A DNA stretch of 62,384 nt from an uncultured Lachnospiraceae bacterium (GCA_910587495.1 CAJUMT010000002.1:1-62384); one strand, 5' to 3'; counted from the stretch's first letter, positions 51,389 to 60,510 are shown. Numbers and translations are program-made. Notes: generated from the letters alone by a model not told the origin.

Positions 51389-52855
51389 ATGAAAAATACA
51401 ATGGATCATGAGATAAAGACAGATGTTAGATGCTGCTTTTTTGGCGCAGGTAAAAAAGGGTTATACTGGTTGGAATTTTTTGCGAAATTCGGTATTGTGC
51501 CAAAATATTTCATAGATAATAATAAAAATTTATATGGGAAATTACTCAAAAATATTATAATTTATAATCCGGATCGATTAAAAGTAGTTGATTTTGAGTA
51601 CATATTTATCACATGTAATAATGAAGCTGAAATTTATCAACAATTATTAGAGTTGGAGATTAACAATGATAAGATTATATTTGGAAATCATAATATTTTG
51701 AATCATTTACTGTATTATGCTGTAAAAGAATATTATTCAAAAAAAATTTCAGGAGATTTTTCTAGTAATAAATCTGAAGGAACCATATTGTTAGATTTGC
51801 AAAACGGAATGGTCTTAGGAGGAGTGGAGGCGTGGGTTTACCGCCTTGCAGGACAACTGCAAAAAAAAGGTTATCAGGGAATATATCTCACTACAAATGT
51901 TTCTGAACCAGTAGTTACAGATAATACTTATCTCAGTTGCGTATTGGAATATCATGGAATTACAGATGAGAAAGATAAAATAGACCATTGTGTGCAGGAA
52001 ATCATAAAAAATCTTCCCTGCACAATCATTTGCAATTTCCCCCAGTATACCTTCTGGTCAGCATGTATAGTGAAACATTTATATCCAGATCAGATCCGTA
52101 TTATCGCAGTACAGCACAGCGACGATCCGGTATATTACGAGGCATATGGTTTATGGCAGGAGTATATTGACAAGTGTCTGGCGATCAGTTCGTTGATGAA
52201 GCATAAGCTTGTTACAATGGGCATGAAGGAAGAAAAGATCGGCTATTTAAGATGGCAGGTGCCCTGTGAACAAATTATAAATAGAACAAAAAATAAAGAA
52301 GAAACATGCCTGCAGATTGGCTATGCAGGACGGGTAACGACAACTGCGAAAAGAGTTGATTTATTACTGGCATTAGCCCAAAAGCTAGAATCCAGGCATC
52401 TCCATTTCCAAATAACCATTGCAGGCATCGGAAATTATAGCGACACTTTACAGCAGCAGATCCAGCAGGAAAATCTTTCAAAGTACATCGTCCCCATCGG
52501 TTACATAGACCGGAAAGATATACCTGATTTTTGGAGTAGGCAGGACATCATGGTCAGCTGTTCCGAATGGGAAGGACACAGCATATCCCAATCAGAAGCA
52601 ATGGCTGCGGGAGCTGTACCTGTGATCACGGATGTGTCTGGCGCCAGAGATGATGTGGCAGACGGATACAATGGATACATAGTAGATGTCGGCGATTTGG
52701 ATACTATGGCAGATAAGATAGAGTATTTGTATCATAACAGGGATACGCTTGCGCAGATGGGCCAGCGTGCCCATGATACCATTTACGAACGGCAGAAGGA
52801 GTTTAATCAGGCTCAATTTTGGGATGACCTGATAAAGGAAGTGTGGCAGAAATGA
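51389..52855 (+). CDS. Family 4 glycosyltransferase with N-terminal Rossmann-like module (mosaic composition)
   Basis: A 488-aa paralogue of 45698-47149. The module is at about 12-110 (CCFFGAGKKGLYWLEFFAKF, VPKYFIDNNKNLYGKLLKNI, YIFITCNNEAEIYQQL). The GT-B part has LQNGMVLGGVEAWVYRLAGQ, CLAISSLMKHKLVTMGMKEE, LQIGYAGRVTTTAKRVDLLL, IPDFWSRQDIMVSCSEWEGH and SISQSEAMAAGAVPV. Roughly the first 150-200 codons are AT-rich like the upstream genes; from about 51990 on, the sequence is visibly more G+C-rich, like the downstream genes. The stop overlaps the next start. A start at ATG 51401 is also possible; a short direct repeat of AAATACAATGGAT sits at the start. Confidence 0.87.
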   Translation: MKNTMDHEIKTDVRCCFFGAGKKGLYWLEFFAKFGIVPKYFIDNNKNLYGKLLKNIIIYNPDRLKVVDFEYIFITCNNEAEIYQQLLELEINNDKIIFGNHNILNHLLYYAVKEYYSKKISGDFSSNKSEGTILLDLQNGMVLGGVEAWVYRLAGQLQKKGYQGIYLTTNVSEPVVTDNTYLSCVLEYHGITDEKDKIDHCVQEIIKNLPCTIICNFPQYTFWSACIVKHLYPDQIRIIAVQHSDDPVYYEAYGLWQEYIDKCLAISSLMKHKLVTMGMKEEKIGYLRWQVPCEQIINRTKNKEETCLQIGYAGRVTTTAKRVDLLLALAQKLESRHLHFQITIAGIGNYSDTLQQQIQQENLSKYIVPIGYIDRKDIPDFWSRQDIMVSCSEWEGHSISQSEAMAAGAVPVITDVSGARDDVADGYNGYIVDVGDLDTMADKIEYLYHNRDTLAQMGQRAHDTIYERQKEFNQAQFWDDLIKEVWQK

Positions 52856-54207
52856 AAGCAAAAGTATCTGTTATTTTACCATCTTTGAATGTGGCTGATT
52901 ATATAGAAGAATGCATGGATAGTCTGCTGCGTCAGACTTTGCAGGAATTGGAAATCTTGTGTATTGACGCAGGCTCTACAGACGGCACGGAAGAAGTCCT
53001 GCGTCAGTATGCAAAAAGTGATCCTCGGATTATCCTGCTACACAGCGATATAAAGAGCTATGGAAAGCAGGTAAATATGGGGCTGGCATATGTGTCTGGT
53101 GAATATGTTGCAATTTTGGAGACGGATGACTGGATCGTGCCGGAGATGTACAAGTGTCTGTATGAAGCGGCGGCTGCGGATCGGCTTGATTATGTTGCTG
53201 CGGATTTTGACAGGTTTTATCAACTCCGAAATGGAGAGTATTATTTTAGCAGACAGCGTTTGTTTGACGTGGATAAAAAGGACTGGTATGACAAAATACT
53301 GGATACAGAGCAGATTGCAACTTTAAGGTCTTCCGATTATGTGCTATGGAAAGGAATTTATAATAGAGATTTTCTGCTTTCCCATCATATAAAACTTCAT
53401 GAATCGCCGGGAGCCGCTTTTCAGGATATGGGATTTTTACAGCAGGTCAAAACTTATGCTAAGAAAACAAAATATCTTGACAGAAGCTTTTACCGTTACA
53501 GGCAAAACAGGGAAGAAGCTTCTTCTCAGGGATTGGACGGGCTTCGGCATTATGAGAAGGAATTTGCCTGGATACAGGAAGAATTGCAATTAGGCTCTGC
53601 TTTGAAAGGTATGCATAAAAAATATTATTATTTTACTATGAGCATATCTTTCCTCACGAAATATGAACAGATCCTCATCAAGTTGGATGGTGACTGGAAA
53701 GATGATAGATTGGCAGATCCTTACAAGTGGTTTAAAGGGCAGATTACAGAGGCAATCCGTAGTAGGCTATTAGAGGAAGAGATGTATGGAAGTGAGAGAT
53801 GGACAAGGCTGTTGCTTTTACTTTCTTCCCCGGAAACGCATGCGTGGCTGATGACCAGCAGAGAGAATAAAGAAAAATGTAGTGTGAATAAGCTTTTAGA
53901 GTTGACAAAAAAGCTCCCAATTATTATATTCGGCTGCGGCATACGCAGCGAACGCCTGATGCTTTTCTGTGATAAATATCAGATAGAAATCTGCGCTTTT
54001 TGTGATAATAATCCAGGGCTTCATGGTAAAAAGAAGTTTGGCTATCCGATCCTTCCGCCTTCTGCTTTAGGAGACGAGATAAACAGTAAAAACGCAGTGG
54101 TTTTATTGTCCATGAAAAATGGAGCGGAGCAGGTGCGTATGCAGTTGATTGAGGAAAGGATTGAACCTGGCAGGATTATAGACAGGCTTCCGGAAGGAAT
54201 CCTGTAA
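52852..54207 (+). CDS. Family 2 glycosyltransferase with C-terminal Rossmann-like module
   Basis: A 451-aa enzyme starting at the ATGA overlap with the previous gene (ATG at 52852, GGAAG upstream). GT2: KVSVILPSLNVADYIEECMD, ILCIDAGSTDGTEEVLRQYA, LLHSDIKSYGKQVNMGLAYV, ILETDDWIVPEMYK near residue 87, and LHESPGAAFQDMGFLQQVKT. The module (about 358-450) reads IIIFGCGIRSERLMLFCDKY, CAFCDNNPGLHGKKKFGYPI, VVLLSMKNGAEQVRMQLIEE, RIEPGRIIDRLP. It is closely related to the next gene (54254) and, more distantly, to 44318, so these three GT2s form a paralogous set. Confidence 0.9.
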   Translation: MKAKVSVILPSLNVADYIEECMDSLLRQTLQELEILCIDAGSTDGTEEVLRQYAKSDPRIILLHSDIKSYGKQVNMGLAYVSGEYVAILETDDWIVPEMYKCLYEAAAADRLDYVAADFDRFYQLRNGEYYFSRQRLFDVDKKDWYDKILDTEQIATLRSSDYVLWKGIYNRDFLLSHHIKLHESPGAAFQDMGFLQQVKTYAKKTKYLDRSFYRYRQNREEASSQGLDGLRHYEKEFAWIQEELQLGSALKGMHKKYYYFTMSISFLTKYEQILIKLDGDWKDDRLADPYKWFKGQITEAIRSRLLEEEMYGSERWTRLLLLLSSPETHAWLMTSRENKEKCSVNKLLELTKKLPIIIFGCGIRSERLMLFCDKYQIEICAFCDNNPGLHGKKKFGYPILPPSALGDEINSKNAVVLLSMKNGAEQVRMQLIEERIEPGRIIDRLPEGIL

Positions 54208-54253
54208 CATAATATACCCGTCTAAAACAGGAAAAGGAGAGTACTGGTATCCT

Positions 54254-55642
54254 ATGGACATAAAAGTATCCGTGATATTACCCTCATTAAATGTTGTCAA
54301 TTATATAAAAGAATGTATGGACAGCGTACTTGCCCAGACGTTGCAGGAGATGGAGTTTATCTGTATTGACGCAGGTTCCACAGACGGGACATGGGAAATC
54401 CTGCAAAGATATGCGGAAAAGGACAGCCGGGTGCGCCTGGTACATTCTGATAAGAGAAGCTACGGTTATCAGATCAATCTGGGTATTCGTCAGGCTAAAG
54501 GCGAGTATCTGGGCATCGTAGAAACGGACGATTACATTGAAACTGATATGTATGAGGAGTTGTATAAAGCCGCAGTGGAAAATGATTTGGATTTCGTGAA
54601 AGCGGGATTTGACGTTTTTATTACGCCTTCTGAAAAGGAACGGTATCAGCTTTATTATCCCATGGCTGATTTTGGCCGGATAATTTCATCTGCATATTTT
54701 ACTGAAAAACAATTGTCGAATGATACTTATATATGGAATGGTATTTACAAGCTTTCATTCCTTCGCAAATATCATATATGCCTGAACGAGAGTCCCGGCG
54801 CGGCTTTTCAGGACTGCGGATTCCGGTATCAGGTAGATATCCATCTGCGCCGGGGGATGTTTCTTGATCGGTCTTTTTACAGATACCGGCGTGATAACGG
54901 TGCTTCTTCCACTTATAATCCCAATTGTGTCAAATATAATTTGGCGGAGTGTAAATATTTACGCGGATGGATAGAGGAAAAAGGGATTACAGACAGGAAG
55001 ATACGTTCATTTGCCGCCCGGGAGACTGTTATGATGGCGATAGAGCCGTATATTACTTTTCGAGGATGCGCGGCGCCAGATGAAGCAACACTTTGTGCGC
55101 TGGACGAATTTCGTGAAATCATCAAAAGGGATAGAGAAAACGGCTTGTTAAAACAGGAAGAGATGCTTCCCAAGCATTGGATAGAGATGCGTCTGTTTAC
55201 GGAATCCCCGGAGGCTTTTGAAACGTATATCGCGGTCAGCGCAGATGCAAGATATGCGCCGTATAGACAATTTATAAAAGAAATGTCAAAGAAAAAACAG
55301 ATCGTAATATTTTCCGCCGGGAAAGTTTCTTCCTATGCGTTATGCCTGATGCGGATGAACGGAATCGATACGGTTCAGATTTTCTGTGATAACAGCGAAG
55401 GTAAATGGGGAAGCGAATATATGGGTTATCCTGTATTGCCGCCGGAGGAAGCTTTTAAAAAGTATCCACAGGCGCATTATTTAATTGCCAACAGGGTTCA
55501 CAGTGCGGCGATTCAAGCGCAGCTGTCCTCTGAGGGGATGGCAGAAGAGCAGGTATCTGTGTATACACTGCCTTTATTGCCGATGGAGTGTACGAATTAT
55601 TTTTTAAAGCTTAAGGAGACTGCCTATGGCCCCGCAAAATAA
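54254..55642 (+). CDS. Family 2 glycosyltransferase with C-terminal Rossmann-like module
   Basis: A 462-aa paralogue of the preceding gene: KVSVILPSLNVVNYIKECMD, FICIDAGSTDGTWEILQRYA, LVHSDKRSYGYQINLGIRQA, IVETDDYIETDMYEELYKAA, LNESPGAAFQDCGFRYQVDI and RSFYRYRRDNGASSTYNPNC. The module occupies about 345-440 (QIVIFSAGKVSSYALCLMRM, IFCDNSEGKWGSEYMGYPVL, YLIANRVHSAAIQAQLSSEG). In its first loop GAG is replaced by SAG. AAGGAGA precedes the start region. It overlaps the next gene by 17 bases. The conserved SPGAAFQD motif is likely part of the acceptor site. Confidence 0.9.
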   Translation: MDIKVSVILPSLNVVNYIKECMDSVLAQTLQEMEFICIDAGSTDGTWEILQRYAEKDSRVRLVHSDKRSYGYQINLGIRQAKGEYLGIVETDDYIETDMYEELYKAAVENDLDFVKAGFDVFITPSEKERYQLYYPMADFGRIISSAYFTEKQLSNDTYIWNGIYKLSFLRKYHICLNESPGAAFQDCGFRYQVDIHLRRGMFLDRSFYRYRRDNGASSTYNPNCVKYNLAECKYLRGWIEEKGITDRKIRSFAARETVMMAIEPYITFRGCAAPDEATLCALDEFREIIKRDRENGLLKQEEMLPKHWIEMRLFTESPEAFETYIAVSADARYAPYRQFIKEMSKKKQIVIFSAGKVSSYALCLMRMNGIDTVQIFCDNSEGKWGSEYMGYPVLPPEEAFKKYPQAHYLIANRVHSAAIQAQLSSEGMAEEQVSVYTLPLLPMECTNYFLKLKETAYGPAK

Positions 55643-58016
55643 AACGGATAAAATGATCGGAACATATATAGAATCACAATCCAAGGACACTTATAAGGAA
55701 ATTCTTTCAAAGGATGAAAACCTTGCGCTTGCCCTGTATTTAAGTGAGCTTGCCAATGGCCTGTTCGGCTGGTATCCTTTTACCCCGGATAGCCGGATTC
55801 TCCAGGTCGGCAGTTGGTTCGGCGCGTTTACAGCGATGCTGGGCCAGCGCTGTAAGTCAGTGACTGTGTTGGAGCAGGATGATTATCGCTTCTGTATGGC
55901 TGAAAAACGCTTGAAAGACCTTGAAAACATTCATGTCGTCCATCAATCAGCCCCTGCATACTGTGAAGTATGTACAGAAAGTTTTGATTATGTTATTTTT
56001 GCCGTGGATGAAAATATAGATATTTTTCCAAATCCTGACGCTTATGCCAGGATAATAGAGTCCGTGGAAAACGTATTAAGCGGCCAGGGAAAACTGTTAT
56101 TTGCCCTTCCCAACCGGTTGGGGGTCAAATATCTTTGCGGCGCGCCGGATCCAGGCACAAAAGTCCCTTTTGACGGTATCACTGAAAATAATTCTGCCCT
56201 TTACCGCTTTGACAGGGACGGGCTGTTAAAGTTTATGGAAGATTTGGGATTCCCATATATAAAACTATATTACCCCATGTCAGACCATCATTATACGCAG
56301 GTAATTTATACAGACGATTGCCGTCCGGGGGGCGATGTGCTGGAAAGGCTTCATATCTATACAGACCATAAGACAGAACGGCTTTTGTATGAATGTGAGT
56401 TGGCGGACCGTCTGGCAAAGAACGGCGTTCTTCACTGTTTTGCCAATTCCTTTCTCATTGAAGCGGGACAGACCCCCTGCGCCTTGATCATTTATTCTGC
56501 ACTTTCCGCTGAGCGTGACAGGGATAAAGCATTCGCTACCAATATCTATGCTGATAACACTGTTGAAAAAATCCCTTTGTATCCTGACGGCCAGACCGGA
56601 TTGTGGCGGCTTTTGGATAATACCCGGGAACTTGCCTGCAGAGGAATCCCGGTTCTTCCCATGAAGGAAGAAGGCGGGCGTATCCGCATGGAACGTGTCC
56701 GTTATCCATCCTTTTCAAATTACCTCCGCAGTATTGCCAGAAAAGATCCGGTGCTTTTTATTGATTGCCTGGATAAGCTTTATGATTATATCCTTCAATC
56801 TTCTGCTCCTGTTTTGCCGGAAAAAAATTGTATGCTGCATTTGTCCCCGGATGCCGATTGGGGCGTTATCCTTGCAAATGCCTATATCGAGATGATTCCT
56901 GTGAACAGCTTCTGGACAGGCAGTGATATCTTATTTTATGACCAGGAGTTTACCATGGAAAACTGTCCGGCTGGTTTTGTCATGTTTCGTGCCTTGCGGG
57001 ATATTTATGCTTTTTCGCCTGAGACGGAGCAGTTTATTCCGTTACATGAGATGAAAGCCCGTTACGGATTGGCGGATCTGTGGGATTACTTTGCCCAGGA
57101 GGAAGAAGCGTTCCAGACCCGCCTGCGCAGAAGAAATTTATTCAACGGGTTTTATCCCTGGGTGAAACATCTGCCGGATACAGTGCAGGAAAATCGCCGC
57201 CGTCTGGATTCGTCCGGGGATATAAAGGAAGAACGAGATTACTTCAATGCCGTTTCCAACTTGGATGGCAGAAAGATCGTCCTCTTTGGCGCCGGGAGGA
57301 TGGCGGAACATTATCTAAACCGCTATGGCCGGCAATATCCGCCTGTTTATATGGTTGACAATGATCCTGCCAAATGGGGCAGCCAGAGGGACGGCATAGA
57401 GATCCGTGACCCAGGGTCTATACAAAAACTTATGCCTGGTACTTATCGGGTGGTGATTACGATGGGGAATTATGAAACAGTCGTAGAACAGCTTGAAGGG
57501 ATGGGGATCCATGGGGACAGCTACCGGATTTTTACCCGCGAGATGGATGCGTTAGTGGGCGGCAGGCTGACAGACACTGTGTCCGACGGTAAATACAACA
57601 TTGGCTATGTGACCGGCGTGTTCGACTTGTTCCATATTGGGCATTTGAATCTTTTAAGAAACTGCAAATCCCGCTGTCATTACCTGATTGCCGGTGTACT
57701 CACGGATGAACTGACTAAGCAGGATAAGAATAAAACGCCTTTTATCTCTTTTGAAGAACGGATAGAGATCGTCCGTCAATGCAACTATGTGGACCGGGTC
57801 GTTCCTGTGGACTTCCACAACACCAATAAAGTAGATGCCTGGAAGGAACTGCGTTATGGCTGCCTGTTTTCCGGCAGCGACCATGAAGGAGAACCCTACT
57901 GGATTTGGTTGCAAAGGCAGCTTAGAAGCCTTGGCTCGGAACTGGAATTTTTCCCCTATACCCAGAGTACCAGCTCTACCATGCTCCAGAAGGCGATTCG
58001 GGAGGGAAAGCGCTAG
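55626..58016 (+). CDS. Four-domain protein: methyltransferase, kinase-like region, Rossmann-like module and cytidylyltransferase
   Basis: A 796-aa fusion. (1) About 40-200: class I SAM methyltransferase (SRILQVGSWFGAFTAMLGQ, VLEQDDYRFCMAEKRL, NVLSGQGKLLFALPNRLGV). (2) About 260-530: a region with a kinase-like ending (DWGVILANAYIEMIPVNSFW ... DILFYDQEFTMENCPAGFVM, FRALRDIYAF), resembling the catalytic/metal loops of aminoglycoside-phosphotransferase-like domains. (3) About 540-645: the shared module (KIVLFGAGRMAEHYLNRYGR, VYMVDNDPAKWGSQRDGIEI). (4) About 655-796: TagD-like cytidylyltransferase (GYVTGVFDLFHIGHLNLLRN, FISFEERIEIVRQC, QSTSSTMLQKAI). AAGGAG precedes the ATG. It could phosphorylate, methylate and CTP-activate one polyol. 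The kinase assignment is tentative; the others are firm. Confidence 0.8.
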   Translation: MAPQNKTDKMIGTYIESQSKDTYKEILSKDENLALALYLSELANGLFGWYPFTPDSRILQVGSWFGAFTAMLGQRCKSVTVLEQDDYRFCMAEKRLKDLENIHVVHQSAPAYCEVCTESFDYVIFAVDENIDIFPNPDAYARIIESVENVLSGQGKLLFALPNRLGVKYLCGAPDPGTKVPFDGITENNSALYRFDRDGLLKFMEDLGFPYIKLYYPMSDHHYTQVIYTDDCRPGGDVLERLHIYTDHKTERLLYECELADRLAKNGVLHCFANSFLIEAGQTPCALIIYSALSAERDRDKAFATNIYADNTVEKIPLYPDGQTGLWRLLDNTRELACRGIPVLPMKEEGGRIRMERVRYPSFSNYLRSIARKDPVLFIDCLDKLYDYILQSSAPVLPEKNCMLHLSPDADWGVILANAYIEMIPVNSFWTGSDILFYDQEFTMENCPAGFVMFRALRDIYAFSPETEQFIPLHEMKARYGLADLWDYFAQEEEAFQTRLRRRNLFNGFYPWVKHLPDTVQENRRRLDSSGDIKEERDYFNAVSNLDGRKIVLFGAGRMAEHYLNRYGRQYPPVYMVDNDPAKWGSQRDGIEIRDPGSIQKLMPGTYRVVITMGNYETVVEQLEGMGIHGDSYRIFTREMDALVGGRLTDTVSDGKYNIGYVTGVFDLFHIGHLNLLRNCKSRCHYLIAGVLTDELTKQDKNKTPFISFEERIEIVRQCNYVDRVVPVDFHNTNKVDAWKELRYGCLFSGSDHEGEPYWIWLQRQLRSLGSELEFFPYTQSTSSTMLQKAIREGKR

Positions 58017-58083
58017 CCGCCCTTGTGCCGCCCCGCATTTTCGTGTATGATAAATAAAAAGTAAAATCTGACGGGGGATGCAT

Positions 58084-59221
58084 ATGGCAAGGACGACGGC
58101 AATCGGGGTACAGGATTTTAGTACACTAATTGAGAATAATTGTTTCTATGTGGACAAATCCATATTTGGAGCGCGCGATTATGACAGGTATCACCAGGGT
58201 CAGCAAAGAATCTATATTTTCCGATCTGAACAATCTGGAAGTGGTGACGACTACTTCGGATAAATACGCGGACTGCTTTGGATTTACCCAGGAAGAAGTG
58301 TCCGCTGCTTTGGCGGAATACGGCCTTAATGAGATGGAAGAAAAGGTCAGGGCGTGGTATGACGGTTTTACTTTCGGCAGCAGGCGGGATATTTATAATC
58401 CCTGGTCCATCATCAATTATCTGGATAAAAGAAGATTTGCGCCGTATTGGGCGAATACCAGCAGCAACAGCCTGGTGGGAAAACTGATCCGTGAAGGGGA
58501 CCCGGAGATCAAGATGGTTATGGAAGACCTTTTGCATGGGCGGGCTTATCATACAGTCATTGATGAGCAGATTGTATTTAATCAGTTGCAGAAAAAACAA
58601 AATGCTGTGTGGAGTCTTTTACTGGCCAGCGGATATCTTCGGGTGGAACATTTTTTTATCAATGTGGAACGGGGGAAAAATGAGTATGACCTGGTGCTGA
58701 CCAATAAGGAAGTCCGCATTATGTTTGAGCAGATGATAGAAGAATGGTTCTCAGATTTTACACCTGCATATAATGCCTTCGTGAAAGCATTATTAAAGGG
58801 CAATCTCCGCGAGATGAACCGCTACATGAATAGAGTAGCTCTTGACACGTTCAGTTTTTTTGACACCGGAAACAGGCCTTCCGGGCAGGAGCCGGAGCGG
58901 TTCTACCATGGATTTGTACTGGGGCTTTTGGTGGACTTAAAAGGCCGTTATACTGTCACCTCTAACCGGGAAAGCGGTTTTGGCAGATATGACGTGCTTT
59001 TAGAACCATGCAGCGAAGAGGACGACGCAATCATCCTGGAATTTAAAGTCTTTGATCCTTTGGACGATGAGAAAACGCTGGAGGACACCGTACGGTCGGC
59101 ACTGGCGCAGATTGACGATATGCGCTACGCTGCAACCCTGGAAGCGAAAGGATTTAGCGCTGAGCGGATTCGGAAGTACGGCTTTGCTTTTGAAGGGAAG
59201 AAAGTTTTGATCGGAGGTTAG
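58084..59221 (+). pseudogene. Decayed AAA-ATPase-like/PD-(D/E)XK gene with internal deletion
   Basis: The gene starts normally (ATG at 58084, GGGGG upstream; MARTTAIGVQDFSTLIENNC, FYVDKSIF). Near 58160 the sequence jumps, with a frame change, to a point well inside the family (RAIMTGITRVSKESIFSDLN). The Walker A and B region, roughly 200 residues, is missing. The remaining 340 or so residues (from 58160) keep the C-terminal half, with VRAWYDGFTFGSRRDIYNPW, FYHGFVLGLLVDLKGRYTVT and a PD-(D/E)XK-like region GFGRYDVLLEPCSEEDDAII, LEFKVFD. It may be expressed only as a fragment. A relative with intact P-loop lies at 19226-20809. It interrupts the glycan genes. Confidence 0.8.
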
Positions 59222-59223
59222 CA

Positions 59224-60495
59224 ATGAACATCATCTGTTCCCCCAATGGGATCATCCACCCTCCCCGCCCTGCGCAGGGAGTTATGGATTTAGCGAACGC
59301 AGGTTTTAAAAACATAGTATTGGATTTTAGTATGCGTTGTTCCGGGTACGAGCTGGAACATTATGGAGAGGAAAACGAAGACAAAGATACAGACAGTGAA
59401 TACGCGCCTGTCACTGAGGATCCGCCGGGGCTTGGCTGTCATTTTGAGAAGATGCTTGCATCCTGTCGGGAACACCGGCTTCATATTCCCGTCGCCCGGG
59501 CGCCGCATCTGCTGCGCGATACAAAGCGTACAGACCTTACAGCGCTTCTTATGCGGATTCACAAAGAATGCATAAAGCTCTGCGGTCAGATCGGCTGCGG
59601 TAAGATTATCATCCGCCCGCTGTTCGCCGGTTTGTCCTGGGGGCAGGAGTGGGAGGCCAACCGCATGTACTATCTTGACCTGGCTTGTGCGGCTCGGGAA
59701 CATAATATCAAAATCCTGCTGGAAAATCAGTGTCGTTTTCTGAACGGCCATCTGATTCGGGGCATTTGTTCAGACGCTTCCATGGCAGCTAAGTGGGTGG
59801 ACGCCCTGAATGAAGAGGCAGGGGAAGACCGCTTCGGCTTCTGCATGGACGTTGGAGCCTGCAGCCTGTGCGGCCAGGACATGCATGAATATGCCAACGC
59901 CCTGGGACACCGGATCCAGGCAGTGATCTTAAGGGATTGTGACGGGTATCAGGAGAGTTCGCTGCTGCCCTTTACCTGCGCGCGAAGCGGCCAGCCCCGG
60001 ACTGACTGGCTGGGACTTATCCGTGGGCTTCGGGAAGCCGGGTTTGACGGGGAACTGATTCTTGCTATAGCAGATACGGCGTCTGTGTTTTCGCCTCTGC
60101 TGCGCCCGCATCTTATGTCCCTTGCCCGGGCAACTGCAGAGTATTTTAAATGGCAGATCGGAATAGAAAACCTTTTGAAAAAATATAGGCAAGTCGTTTT
60201 GTTCGGCGCCGGAAACATGTGCCGGAATTATATGAAATGCTATGGGGAAAAGTATCCGCCTTTATTTACCTGCGATAACAATCAAAAGGTCTGGGGCAGC
60301 AGATTTTGCGGCCTGGAAGTGAAACCTCCGGAAGCGCTGAAAGCTTTGCCGGAGGATTGCGGGATCTTTATCTGCAATATTTATTACCGGGAGATTGAAA
60401 AGCAGCTGAAAGGTATGGGGATTAAGAATCCGGTGGAATATTTCAATGACGAATATATGCCGTCGTTTTATTTTGACCGGTTAAACTTTAAATAG
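59224..60495 (+). CDS. TIM-barrel sugar isomerase/epimerase-like protein with C-terminal Rossmann-like module
   Basis: A 423-aa protein. Residues 1 to about 305 resemble the AP_endonuc_2/xylose-isomerase-like sugar phosphate isomerase family: MDLANAGFKNIVLDFSMRC, GKIIIRPLFAGLSWGQEWEA, NIKILLENQCRFLNGHLIRG, FCMDVGACSLCGQDMHEYAN, VILRDCDGYQESSLLPFTCA (putative metal residues in IRP, LEN, MDVG, RDCDG). Residues about 318-423 are the island's module (QVVLFGAGNMCRNYMKCYGE, LFTCDNNQKVWGSRFCGLEV, GIFICNIYYREIEKQLKGMG). GGAGG precedes the ATG. It is followed by a paralogous isomerase without module. Reaction unknown; interconversion of a sugar or polyol for the glycan pathway is likely. Confidence 0.8.
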   Translation: MNIICSPNGIIHPPRPAQGVMDLANAGFKNIVLDFSMRCSGYELEHYGEENEDKDTDSEYAPVTEDPPGLGCHFEKMLASCREHRLHIPVARAPHLLRDTKRTDLTALLMRIHKECIKLCGQIGCGKIIIRPLFAGLSWGQEWEANRMYYLDLACAAREHNIKILLENQCRFLNGHLIRGICSDASMAAKWVDALNEEAGEDRFGFCMDVGACSLCGQDMHEYANALGHRIQAVILRDCDGYQESSLLPFTCARSGQPRTDWLGLIRGLREAGFDGELILAIADTASVFSPLLRPHLMSLARATAEYFKWQIGIENLLKKYRQVVLFGAGNMCRNYMKCYGEKYPPLFTCDNNQKVWGSRFCGLEVKPPEALKALPEDCGIFICNIYYREIEKQLKGMGIKNPVEYFNDEYMPSFYFDRLNFK

Positions 60496-60510
60496 GAGGT
60501 GCAGGCGTGT

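Larger units (their letters stand above)
27300..52000. other. AT-rich gene block inside the glycan island (probable exchanged cassette)
   Basis: From the junction near 27300 to about 51850-52000 the sequence is plainly AT-richer, with A/T-ending codons and many poly-A/poly-T stretches, compared with the flanks at 25.9-27.2 kb and 52.0-61.5 kb. The left edge is a broken-gene junction; the right edge lies within the glycosyltransferase gene 51389-52855. I judged composition by eye and did not calculate it. Confidence 0.65.

Noticed and set aside
51377..51406. Direct repeat AAATACAATGGAT at the start of 51389
   Set aside because: Only two 13-base copies, probably a slippage duplication that gives alternative start codons; no sign of an attachment site.
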